The notes below the pieces were generated by a model. It had not been told where the DNA came from. It was given only the letters and a program-made list of their open reading frames with translations, and made no database searches. From Myxococcales bacterium (GTDB lineage: Bacteria > Myxococcota > Myxococcia > Myxococcales > Myxococcaceae): a stretch of 28,784 bases of DNA. Location: NCBI GenBank assembly GCA_003153055.1, contig PMBV01000226.1:1-28784 (forward strand), given 5' to 3'. This document shows, in pieces, positions 8,411 through 15,672 of this stretch. Both the position numbers and the translations under genes were made by a program. The stretch's first letter is position 1; the number at the start of each line of letters is the position of its first letter.

Positions 8411-8432
8411 CGGCCTCGATGTATTGAGGCCG
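8411..8432 (-). promoter_or_regulatory. Hairpin abutting the lipA start codon and holding its ribosome site
   Basis: On the transcribed strand a perfect 7-bp inverted repeat, CGGCCTC-8-base loop-GAGGCCG, ends directly at the lipA ATG. Its 3' arm contains the only Shine-Dalgarno-like bases (GAGG) in front of lipA. If the hairpin forms in mRNA it would hide the ribosome site. The pairing is read directly from the sequence; a regulatory role is inference. It could instead be a partial terminator or processing site after lpdA. Confidence 0.5.
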
Positions 8433-8470
8433 TCGGGGAAAAGCAACGGTTGGTGGCCCAACCAGCGCCG

Positions 8471-9877
8471 TCAGATGTGAATCGGGTGGCCCAGGGTGAC
8501 CTCGGCGGCCTCGTGGATGGCCTCGGAGAGCGTCGGGTGGGCGTGGATGGTACGGGCCAGCTCCTCGGTCGTGATCTCGAGCTTGAGCGCCACGCAGGCC
8601 TCGGCGAGGAGCTCGGTGGCGTGGGGGCCACAGAGGTGCACGCCCAGCACCTCGTCGTACTTCTTCTCGGAGACGATCTTCACCAGGCCGAACGCCTCGT
8701 CGGAGATGGCCGCCTTGGTGACGGCGCTGAAGGGGAAGATGCCCACCTTGACGTCGTAGCCCTTCTCCTTGGCGCGCTTCTCGGTGAGCCCGACCGACGC
8801 CACTTCGGGGTAGCAGTAGGTCGCGTTGGGAATCAGCCCGTAGTCGATGGGCCGCGGGTCTTTGCCGGCGATGTGCTCGACCGCCACGATGCCCTGGGCC
8901 GAGGCGCAGTGTGCCAGCATCGGGTACGGCGTCACGTCACCGATGGCGTACACGTTGGGCTCGGTCGTGCGCATCATCGCGTCGATGGGAATGGTGCCCC
9001 GCGGCGTCTTCTGAATGTTGGTCAGCTCGAGGCCGCAGTCTTTGGTGACGGGAGCCCGACCGACCGCCGAGAGGAAGTACTCGGCTTCGATGACCTTGGG
9101 CTGGCCGTCGGCGCCGGTGGCGAACACCTTCACCCCTGCCTGGGTGCGCTCGACTCGCTCGAAGCGGGTGGCCGTCAAGACGTCGATCTTCCGGCGCTTG
9201 AGGTGCTTCTCGAGCTCGCGCGAAATGTCCTCGTCCTCGATGGGGAGGACGTTGGGCATCAACTCCATCAGCGTCACAGCGGCGCCCACCTGGTTGAAGA
9301 TCGACGCGAACTCCGTGCCGACCGCGCCGGCCCCCAGCACCACCAGGCTCTTGGGCACCACACCCAGCTCGAGCATCGAGTCGGAGTCGAGGATCCGCTG
9401 GTGATCGATGGTGATGGACGGGAGCGTGGAGGGCACCGAGCCAGTGGCGACGATGACGTTCTTGGCGTCGAGCACCCGGGGGGCCGCGCCGCCTTCAGAC
9501 GCGACTTCGACCTTGCCCTTGCCGGCGATTCGCCCATGCCCCTTGATGACCGTGACGTTGTTCTTCTTCATCAAGAAGTCGATGCCCCCGGCGCCCTTGG
9601 TCACGATCTTGGCTTTGTGTTTCTGCGCCTGGCCCCAGTCGACCGTCGGGTTCGACACGTTGACGCCGAAGGCCGCGCCGTGGAGCACGTGGGCGTAGAG
9701 CTCGGCGGTCCACAACAGCGACTTGGTGGGAATGCATCCGCGGTGGAGACAGGTGCCTCCCAGCCGCTTGTCCTTCTCGATGATGGCCGTCTTGAGACCC
9801 AACTGCCCAGCCCGGATGGCGGCCACATAGCCCCCCGGCCCCGAGCCGATGATCACCACGTCGAACATGTCCGCCAC
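8471..9877 (-). CDS. lpdA: Dihydrolipoamide dehydrogenase (E3)
   Basis: This flavoprotein re-oxidises dihydrolipoyl groups on E2 and passes electrons to NAD+. The 468-residue product has the N-terminal FAD-binding GSGPGG (11-16), the redox-active disulfide C43-x4-C48 in GGTCLHRGCIPTKSLL, a central NAD-binding GAGAVGTEFASI, and the C-terminal catalytic-type HAHPTLSEAIHEA. The start is GTG 9877: AAGGAG lies 6 bases in front of it, whereas ATG 9868 would be too far from that site. Length and motifs are normal for the family. It is the first gene of the minus-strand lpdA-lipA-E2 cluster and diverges from a small membrane-protein gene across a 128-bp region holding two palindromes. Confidence 0.97.
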   Translation of the reverse strand: MADMFDVVIIGSGPGGYVAAIRAGQLGLKTAIIEKDKRLGGTCLHRGCIPTKSLLWTAELYAHVLHGAAFGVNVSNPTVDWGQAQKHKAKIVTKGAGGIDFLMKKNNVTVIKGHGRIAGKGKVEVASEGGAAPRVLDAKNVIVATGSVPSTLPSITIDHQRILDSDSMLELGVVPKSLVVLGAGAVGTEFASIFNQVGAAVTLMELMPNVLPIEDEDISRELEKHLKRRKIDVLTATRFERVERTQAGVKVFATGADGQPKVIEAEYFLSAVGRAPVTKDCGLELTNIQKTPRGTIPIDAMMRTTEPNVYAIGDVTPYPMLAHCASAQGIVAVEHIAGKDPRPIDYGLIPNATYCYPEVASVGLTEKRAKEKGYDVKVGIFPFSAVTKAAISDEAFGLVKIVSEKKYDEVLGVHLCGPHATELLAEACVALKLEITTEELARTIHAHPTLSEAIHEAAEVTLGHPIHI

Positions 9878-9923
9878 GGGAATCTCCTTCAGCGATCGCG
9901 CAAGGACGAACCTCTTACGCGCC

Positions 9924-9961
9924 CGCAGGGCCTGCGCCATCAACTTTCGACGGGGCGTCGA
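9924..9961. promoter_or_regulatory. Two palindromes in the lpdA / small-ORF divergent region
   Basis: CGCAGG-G-CCTGCG (9924-9936) and TCGACG-GGG-CGTCGA (9947-9961) are perfect inverted repeats separated by 10 bp. They lie within the 128-bp gap between lpdA (minus, start 9877) and the 56-codon ORF (plus, start 10006). Their position suits operator sites for one or both directions, but GC-rich DNA gives such repeats by chance, and no clear -10/-35 pair was seen. Confidence 0.3.
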
Positions 9962-10005
9962 CTTCGCTTCACTCGGGGGCTGGGCTTCCCTATGAGGGGA
10001 CCTCG

Positions 10006-10176
10006 ATGGCCCGGTTCCCTGCCCGCACGCTGGTGCTGATGGTCCTCACCTTGGCCACCATCGGGTGGTTGTGGTGGCAGACCCACCAGGCTCGCTCGGC
10101 GGCCGGCCCAGTCAGGGCCACGCTGGTGGGGCCGCTCCTCGAGGTTCAGCCGCAACCGTCGGGTGGCGACCAGTGA
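10006..10176 (+). CDS. Small single-pass membrane protein, 56 residues
   Basis: This short ORF reads MARFPARTLVLMVLTLATIG, then WLWWQTHQAR, and ends PSGGDQ. It has a basic N-terminus, one hydrophobic helix of about 18 residues (8-25) capped by tryptophans, and a soluble tail of about 30 residues. GAGGGG stands six bases before the ATG, a good ribosome site, and third positions are mostly G or C, like neighbouring genes. It precedes the HD-GYP response regulator by 126 bp on the same strand. I do not recognise a family. It could be a small membrane anchor or an accessory of its neighbour; the latter is speculation. Confidence 0.6.
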   Translation: MARFPARTLVLMVLTLATIGWLWWQTHQARSAAGPVRATLVGPLLEVQPQPSGGDQ

Positions 10177-10302
10177 CACCCCCAGTTCACGACGACGGAC
10201 CCGCCATCGGGTACGAACGACCCGGCGAGTGGTGCACCGTTGGGCCTTTCCGTCGCAGCGCAACTCCTCGTAAGATGACAGTCGTGATGGAGTAACCACC
10301 TC

Positions 10303-11460
10303 GTGGAAGCCATACCCCCGCCACCGCCCCGCATTCTGATTGTCGACGACGATGAATCGGTGCGTGAGGTCATCTCGGTCTTGCTGCGAGAGGAGGGCTA
10401 CGACTGCGTCACCGCCGAGAGCCCTGACGTCGCCCTGACCATCGCCGAGCGCGACGAGATCCCCCTGGTCATCTCTGACATGAAGATGCCCGGCCACGAC
10501 GGGCTCTGGCTCCTCGAGCACTTCCACGAGCGCTACCCGGACACCGCCGTGATCATGCTGACCGGGTACGGTGACACCGAGGCGGCGGTCGACTGCCTGC
10601 GCCGGGGCGCGACAGACTACCTCCTCAAGCCACCCAAGCTGACCGACCTCATTCGCTCCATCGAGCGGGCGCTGGGCAAACGCCGCGTCGAGATGGCCCG
10701 CAAGCGGTATCAGAAGAAGCTCGAGCGCAAGGTGCGCGACCGCACCACCGAGCTCCGCGCCGCGCTGCGAGACGTCAACACGACCTATCAGAATACGCTG
10801 CTCGCGCTGGTCTCGGCGCTCGACACCCGGGAGCACGAGACGAGCGACCATTCGCAGCGGGTGGTCGAGTACACGGTGGCCATCGCCAGCCGCATGGGCA
10901 TTCACGGCACCGAGCTCGACGAGATCGGTCGAGGCGCGCTGCTCCATGACATCGGGAAGATCGGTGTGCCCGACGCCGTGCTCCTCAAGCCGGGGAAGCT
11001 CACTCCGGACGAATGGCAGGAGATGCGCAAGCACCCCGAGATGGGCTTCAACATGATCTCCCCCATCCCCTTCCTCGCGGTGCCCTCGCAGATCGTCCTC
11101 TCGCACCAGGAGCGCTTCGACGGGAGCGGGTACCCGCGCAGCTTGCGAGCCGAGGAGATCCACGTCGGGGCCCGCATCTTCGCCATCGCCGACACCCTCG
11201 ACGCCATGACGAGCGACCGGCCCTACCGCCAGGGCACCAGCTTCGCCAACGCGGTGGCCGAGATCACCCGGTGTGGAGGCACCCAGTTCGACCCCGAGGT
11301 CGTCCATGCATTCCTCGAGATCGGAGAGGCGGGGCTGAGGAAGATCCGCGACGAGATGATCGCCCGAAAGAGCGCCGCGATCGACGACGGGGGCTCCCGG
11401 TTCTCCACGCTCCCAACCCTCGGCCGCGCCTCCGAGGTCGTGCCTAGGGAAACAGTGTGA
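10303..11460 (+). CDS. Response regulator with HD-GYP domain, likely c-di-GMP phosphodiesterase
   Basis: This 385-residue two-domain protein is of the RpfG type. Residues about 10-125 are a CheY-like receiver with acidic pocket DDD (15-17), phospho-acceptor Asp59, Thr87 and Lys109. A helical linker (about 125-165, rich in Lys and Arg) leads to an HD-GYP domain (about 165-355) with HDIGK (215-219), HPEMG (244-248) and HQERFDGSGYP (268-278). The family normally reads HHE at the last motif, so the second His is Gln here. Such proteins hydrolyse cyclic di-GMP when phosphorylated by a sensor kinase. No cognate histidine kinase is in the window. The start is GTG 10303 with GGAG ten bases upstream. 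moaA begins 32 bp after its stop on the same strand. Confidence 0.94.
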   Translation: MEAIPPPPPRILIVDDDESVREVISVLLREEGYDCVTAESPDVALTIAERDEIPLVISDMKMPGHDGLWLLEHFHERYPDTAVIMLTGYGDTEAAVDCLRRGATDYLLKPPKLTDLIRSIERALGKRRVEMARKRYQKKLERKVRDRTTELRAALRDVNTTYQNTLLALVSALDTREHETSDHSQRVVEYTVAIASRMGIHGTELDEIGRGALLHDIGKIGVPDAVLLKPGKLTPDEWQEMRKHPEMGFNMISPIPFLAVPSQIVLSHQERFDGSGYPRSLRAEEIHVGARIFAIADTLDAMTSDRPYRQGTSFANAVAEITRCGGTQFDPEVVHAFLEIGEAGLRKIRDEMIARKSAAIDDGGSRFSTLPTLGRASEVVPRETV

Positions 11461-11492
11461 AGTGGTGGCCCAACGCCACCTGAGGTCTTTCG

Positions 11493-12515
11493 ATGCCGTC
11501 CGACACGCTTCATCGGCCCCTGCGGACACTCCGCATCTCGGTGACCGACCGCTGCAACCTCCGCTGCGCGTACTGCATGCCCGAAGAAGAGTACTCGTGG
11601 ATCAAGAACGACCACGTGCTCAGCTTCGAGGAGATTTCCTCCCTGGTCGATGCCTTCATCGCCGAGGGCGTGGGGAAGGTTCGGCTGACCGGTGGAGAGC
11701 CCCTGGTGCGGCGCGACATCGAGACGCTGGTCCGCCTCCTGGCCAAGAAGAATCTCGAAGACCTGGCGATGACGACCAACGGCGTGCTCCTGGCCGACAA
11801 GGCCGCGAGCCTCAAGGACGCCGGGCTCGCGCGCATCACCGTCAGCCTCGACACCCTGTCGCCGACCAAGTTCCTGGCCCTCACCCGTCGGGCCCAGCAC
11901 GGCGAGGTGCTCGCGGGCATCGCCGAGGCCCAGCGGGCCGGGTTCGCGCACCCCTTGAAGATCGACACGGTGCTGATGCGGGGCGTCAACGACGACGAGC
12001 TGATCCCGCTCCTCGACTTCGCCGGGCGCCACCAGGCCGAATTGAGGTTCATCGAGTACATGGACGTCGGAGGTGCCACCAACTGGTCGATGGAGCGCGT
12101 CGTCTCGCGGGCCGAGATCCTCGACCGCCTGTCGAAGGCACTGGGGCGCATTGAGCCCATCATCGAGCGCTCCTCCGCGCCCGCCGAGCGGTTCCGGCTG
12201 CCTGATGGGCGCGCCTTCGGCATCATCGCGTCGACGACCCAGCCGTTCTGCCAGAGCTGCGACCGGAGCCGCCTCACCGCCGATGGCACCTGGTTCACCT
12301 GCCTCTACGCCACCCAGGGAGTCGACCTGAAGACGCCGCTGCGCGCTGGCGAATCATCGGAGGCGCTCAGCCAGCGCATCGCCCAGGTGTGGGGGCGGCG
12401 CAGCGATCACGGCGCCGAGGAGCGCCTGGCCCTGAGGGAATCGCGTGGCCCGCTCGCCAGCGCCAGCGAGATGAAGACGAGGCCGCTCCTCGAGATGCAC
12501 ACTCGCGGGGGCTGA
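11493..12515 (+). CDS. moaA: GTP 3',8-cyclase, first step of molybdopterin synthesis
   Basis: This 340-residue radical SAM enzyme rearranges GTP to 3',8-cyclo-GTP, the first intermediate of molybdopterin cofactor. The N-terminal cluster motif is C21-x3-C25-x2-C28 (DRCNLRCAYCMP). LTGGEP (65-70) is the SAM-binding GGE motif. The C-terminal substrate-side cluster uses C253, C256 and C270 (FCQSCDRSRLTADG...C). The protein ends in Gly-Gly, the conserved tail that MoaA needs for catalysis. TGAGG lies about 8 bases before ATG 11493. The cofactor is required by the formate dehydrogenase encoded at 22.4-25.5 kb, though the two loci are not adjacent. No other moa or moe gene is in the window. The gene ends 7 bp from the stop of the convergent decarboxylase gene. 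Confidence 0.96.
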   Translation: MPSDTLHRPLRTLRISVTDRCNLRCAYCMPEEEYSWIKNDHVLSFEEISSLVDAFIAEGVGKVRLTGGEPLVRRDIETLVRLLAKKNLEDLAMTTNGVLLADKAASLKDAGLARITVSLDTLSPTKFLALTRRAQHGEVLAGIAEAQRAGFAHPLKIDTVLMRGVNDDELIPLLDFAGRHQAELRFIEYMDVGGATNWSMERVVSRAEILDRLSKALGRIEPIIERSSAPAERFRLPDGRAFGIIASTTQPFCQSCDRSRLTADGTWFTCLYATQGVDLKTPLRAGESSEALSQRIAQVWGRRSDHGAEERLALRESRGPLASASEMKTRPLLEMHTRGG

Positions 12516-12522
12516 TGCCGGG

Positions 12523-14445
12523 CTACCGCTTGGGGGCGCCCCGCGCCGTGAGCGCCGCCCGAATCGTGCCGGCCAAGAAGTGACAGTACGCCTCGACGTA
12601 CGACGGCTCGTCGGGCCCCGGCGACGACTGGAGCCACGGGTTCATCAGCGTGTGGCGCAAGAGGTAGAGCCCGGTGGCGTCGGGCTGGGCGAGGTTCACT
12701 CCGAAGGACTCGCTGATGCGCACCAGCTCCTCGGCCCCCAGGTGATCGAGCGCCACCGTGGTGTACGAGCCGAAGAACTCGCGGAGCTGCACCGGCCGAT
12801 CGGGCCGCACCGCGAGGGCCTCGAACAGCGTGTGGCCAAAGGCGTTCGCCGCCTCGAGCGAGGTGTTGCCCGCGGGGTTGACGAACACGCAGAGGAGGTT
12901 GCAGTCAGGCTCGAAGGGCACCCCGATGGTCGCCAGCGGCGCCATGTCTTTGGCCAGCTCCGCCAGCCGATCGACGAGCTGCTCGCAGGTCTGCACGCCG
13001 CGAGCGATGAGGCGCCCGAAGTGCCCCTCGGTCAACGGGAGCACCCGGTGGTTGACATAGCAGGCGGCGGCCGCCGCGCCGGGCTTGGACCCCTCGACGA
13101 TGAAGCGGCCCAACTTGTGGTACCGCCGCTCGTCGTCAGCCGGAGACGACGTCAGCACGTAGGGGGCCTCTTGTTGCACGAGGTCGAGCACCCGGCGATT
13201 GCGCACCACGATCGCCCCAGCGCCGAAGGGCACGAAGCCCAGCTTGTGCGGATCGACGGTGATGGAGTCGGCCTCGGCGAGGCCCGCGGTCGACCGGTAC
13301 ACTCGCTCAGAAGGGAAGTAGCGGAACTCCTTGGCCACCTCCGCCCGCGGCCTCAGAGCCCCACGCTCGTCACGGAAGAGGCTGGGAATGTAGCCGCCCC
13401 AGGCCGCGTCGACGTGGAGCCAGAAGTCGAGCGCCTGGCCCCGGAGCGAGGCGATCTCGTGCACCGGATCGAGGGTGCCGAATTCGGTGGTGCCGAACAC
13501 CGCCACCACGGAGAGCACCGGCCGGCGCGCCTTGGCGGCCGCCTCGAGGGCGAGCTCGAGCGCGCGCACGTCCATGCGAGCCTGGCTGGTGGGCACCTCG
13601 ATGAGGTTGGCCGAGCCCAGCCCGAGGAGCCGCATCGCCTTCTGCCAGGAGTAGTGGGCCGTCGCCGGGACGACGACCGCGAGCTGGCTCACCGATGGGT
13701 GCCTGGCAACGAAGGCGCCCAGCCCCATCGTCTCGACCCGGGCCTGGGTGAGCGCGGCGAAGAAGCGGGCCCCCTCGGCCTCGGTCTCGCACCAGCGGGC
13801 GAGCTGACGAGCGAGGTCGATCACCTGCTTGACCGGGAGGTTGAGCAGCGCCCAGTCGTCGAGCGTGAGCGGTTGGTCGACCTGGGGCCACAGACCGATC
13901 GCCTCGCAGGCGTCGCGGATCGCCAGTGGGTAGAGCTTGACGGCCCGGGCCAGCCAGAGGGCCTCGTCGTTGGCGATGGTGCCTCCCGAGGTCAGGTGGC
14001 CCAGCGCGCACGGCTCGGCCTGGTCGTCGGTGGCGAGCCCGAGCATCGTGGCGAGCTGCCGGCCCACCTCGAGCTCGAGCTGCACCGTCACCGGAGCCAC
14101 GTCTTCGACGATGTTGTTGGGGTTGTAGAGGGTCGTGACGAGCTGAGCGATGAGGCCGGGCATCAGCAGGTCGGACACCATGTGCCCCAGGTACCGGGGG
14201 TGAAAGAAAGGCACTGAGCGCTTGAGCGCGGCGGTCAGGCGGTGGAGCTCCTGGCGCGTCCGGGCGATGCCCTCGAGGTAGCTGGGGCTGTACTGATCGG
14301 CCGTACCGATTGGCGGGAGATCCTCCGGGTGGAAGTTGCGCCGCCAGTAAACGTGATCGCGAAACAGCTCGAGCACCGTGCGCTCGAAGAAGTCGTTGTT
14401 CTCGCCATAGGCACCGAGGAAGAAGGGAGCGAGGGGATCCGCCAT
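12523..14445 (-). CDS. PLP-dependent group II decarboxylase, tyrosine-decarboxylase-like
   Basis: The 640-residue product is a pyridoxal phosphate enzyme of the glutamate/aromatic amino acid decarboxylase superfamily. The PLP Lys is 401 in SITVDPHKLGF. HVDAAWGG (344-351) holds the Asp that contacts the pyridine nitrogen, and His264 (TAHYSWQKA) should stack on the ring. The length and the motifs RYLGHM, LMPGL, PNN, LLNLPVKQVIDL and EGSKPGA resemble bacterial tyrosine decarboxylases (about 620 residues) more than glutamate decarboxylases (about 460-500). Tyrosine or another aromatic amino acid is therefore a likely substrate, but specificity cannot be fixed from sequence. No transporter lies next to it, unlike classical tyrosine decarboxylase operons. 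ATG 14445 is the start, with no strong Shine-Dalgarno. It is convergent with moaA and 98 bp downstream of the DsbA-type lipoprotein gene. Confidence 0.88.
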   Translation of the reverse strand: MADPLAPFFLGAYGENNDFFERTVLELFRDHVYWRRNFHPEDLPPIGTADQYSPSYLEGIARTRQELHRLTAALKRSVPFFHPRYLGHMVSDLLMPGLIAQLVTTLYNPNNIVEDVAPVTVQLELEVGRQLATMLGLATDDQAEPCALGHLTSGGTIANDEALWLARAVKLYPLAIRDACEAIGLWPQVDQPLTLDDWALLNLPVKQVIDLARQLARWCETEAEGARFFAALTQARVETMGLGAFVARHPSVSQLAVVVPATAHYSWQKAMRLLGLGSANLIEVPTSQARMDVRALELALEAAAKARRPVLSVVAVFGTTEFGTLDPVHEIASLRGQALDFWLHVDAAWGGYIPSLFRDERGALRPRAEVAKEFRYFPSERVYRSTAGLAEADSITVDPHKLGFVPFGAGAIVVRNRRVLDLVQQEAPYVLTSSPADDERRYHKLGRFIVEGSKPGAAAAACYVNHRVLPLTEGHFGRLIARGVQTCEQLVDRLAELAKDMAPLATIGVPFEPDCNLLCVFVNPAGNTSLEAANAFGHTLFEALAVRPDRPVQLREFFGSYTTVALDHLGAEELVRISESFGVNLAQPDATGLYLLRHTLMNPWLQSSPGPDEPSYVEAYCHFLAGTIRAALTARGAPKR

Positions 14446-14543
14446 GGTGGCATCGTCGCATCTGGCGAGCGCCCCTCAAACTCCCTGGCGCCGGAGGGCC
14501 TCATCCTCGCGCGAAGACGGGCCCTTTGGTGAACGCCCGAACG

Positions 14544-15596
14544 TCAGCTCCCCGTGCCGAGCTCGGCGTCGATCACCCGCTGAAACTCGGAGAACGGCTG
14601 GGCCCCTGAGAGGAGCTTCCCGTTGATGAAGAACGCCGGGGTCCCGCTCACGCCGACCTCGGCGCCCGCCTTCTGGTCGGCGTCGACCTTGGCCTTCATC
14701 TTCCCACCGTCGACGCACTCCGCGAACTTGCCCGCATCGAGGCCAATCGCCTGGGCGTGAGCCTTGAGGTCGACCAACGACAGCTTGGTCTGGTTGGCGA
14801 AGAGCTGTTTGTGCATCTCCCAGAACTTGCCCTGCTCCTCGGCGCAGGCGGCGGCCTCGGCGGCCTTGGCTGCGTTGGCGTGCATCGGGAGAGGGAAGTG
14901 GCGGAAGACGAGGCGGATCTTCCCGGCGTAGTGATCCATCACCTGGGTGACCGACTCCTCGGCGCGGCCGCAGAACGGGCACTCGAAGTCGCTGAACTCG
15001 ACCACGGTGATCTTGGCGTCGGCGGGGCCACGGCTCGGGCCCTTGGCCTCGACCACCGTGCGGGGCTCTTCGAGCAGCAGCTGGTAGCCGCCCTTCTTCT
15101 TCAGCTCGTCGAACGTCTTGAGGGCGTGGGTCCGGCGCTGATCTTGAGTCAAGAAGCCGATGATCTGCTCGCGCATCGAGTCGAGCGTCGCGTCGGGCGG
15201 CATGCGGGCCTTGTTCTCTTCGAAGACCTTCTTGATGGCGTCATCGGCCGGGGCCGGCACCGCCGAATCGACGTGCTTGGCGAACCATTCCTTCTCCGAC
15301 AGGCCCTCCTTGGTGGCCTCCTCCTTCACCAACGCCTGCACCGCGATCTGCTCGGCGGCCTGCTGTCGAAGCTCGAGCTTCTGCTTCTCGAGCTTCTTGA
15401 GCTCGCCGCCGAGTTGCTCGTCGACTTCTTTGAGGGTGACGGTCTTGGCCCCGTACTTCGCCACCGGCGTCGTGGGGTTCTCGGGAGCGACAGCGACGGC
15501 GGCCACGGCGACCGGCGCATCCTTGGCTTTGTTGCAGCCCGACAGCGCAGCGAGCGCCGCCAGAGCCAGCGTGGAGGAGCGAAGAGTGAAGGTCAT
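14544..15596 (-). CDS. DsbA-family thioredoxin-fold lipoprotein with helical N-terminal domain
   Basis: This 350-residue envelope protein has a signal peptide ending LSGC (Cys21), an ideal lipobox. Residues about 45-175 form a charged, mostly helical region that resembles the N-terminal part of SurA/PpiC-type chaperones. Residues about 180-348 are a DsbA-like thioredoxin fold (Thioredoxin_4 type) with active site C206-P-F-C209 in FSDFECPFCG and the cis-proline loop GVSGTPAFF near 316-323. It probably oxidises or isomerises disulfides in exported proteins. That would suit the cysteine-rich lipoproteins encoded at 2.3-6.1 kb, a functional link that is only inferred. An extra Cys pair (in AAACAEEQ and AECVDGG) is also seen. 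ATG 15596 is the start. It is on the same strand as lpxC upstream (76-bp gap) and the decarboxylase downstream. Confidence 0.9.
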   Translation of the reverse strand: MTFTLRSSTLALAALAALSGCNKAKDAPVAVAAVAVAPENPTTPVAKYGAKTVTLKEVDEQLGGELKKLEKQKLELRQQAAEQIAVQALVKEEATKEGLSEKEWFAKHVDSAVPAPADDAIKKVFEENKARMPPDATLDSMREQIIGFLTQDQRRTHALKTFDELKKKGGYQLLLEEPRTVVEAKGPSRGPADAKITVVEFSDFECPFCGRAEESVTQVMDHYAGKIRLVFRHFPLPMHANAAKAAEAAACAEEQGKFWEMHKQLFANQTKLSLVDLKAHAQAIGLDAGKFAECVDGGKMKAKVDADQKAGAEVGVSGTPAFFINGKLLSGAQPFSEFQRVIDAELGTGS

Positions 15597-15672
15597 GCCC
15601 GGCGCTTAGGCCACGGCAGAACGCCGCGCAAGCCATGTTCGTCGAACGCGCCCTGACCGTGAAGGGAGGCCG

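Noticed and set aside
7658..10039. 793-codon open frame on the plus strand
   Set aside because: It is antisense to lipA and lpdA, which have full family motifs. The long frame results from GC-rich third positions, and its His/Arg/Gly-rich product shows no domain.
10065..10295. 76-residue plus-strand ORF overlapping the small membrane protein
   Set aside because: Different frame from the better-supported 56-residue ORF; no ribosome site and a composition of Pro/Gly/Arg typical of a shadow frame.
9940..11529. 529-codon minus-strand frame opposite the HD-GYP gene
   Set aside because: Antisense shadow; the plus-strand gene has all receiver and HD-GYP motifs.
12533..12542. GGGGCGCCCC palindrome as a moaA terminator
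   Set aside because: It lies inside the decarboxylase coding end, is too short to form a stable hairpin with a loop, and has no T-tract.
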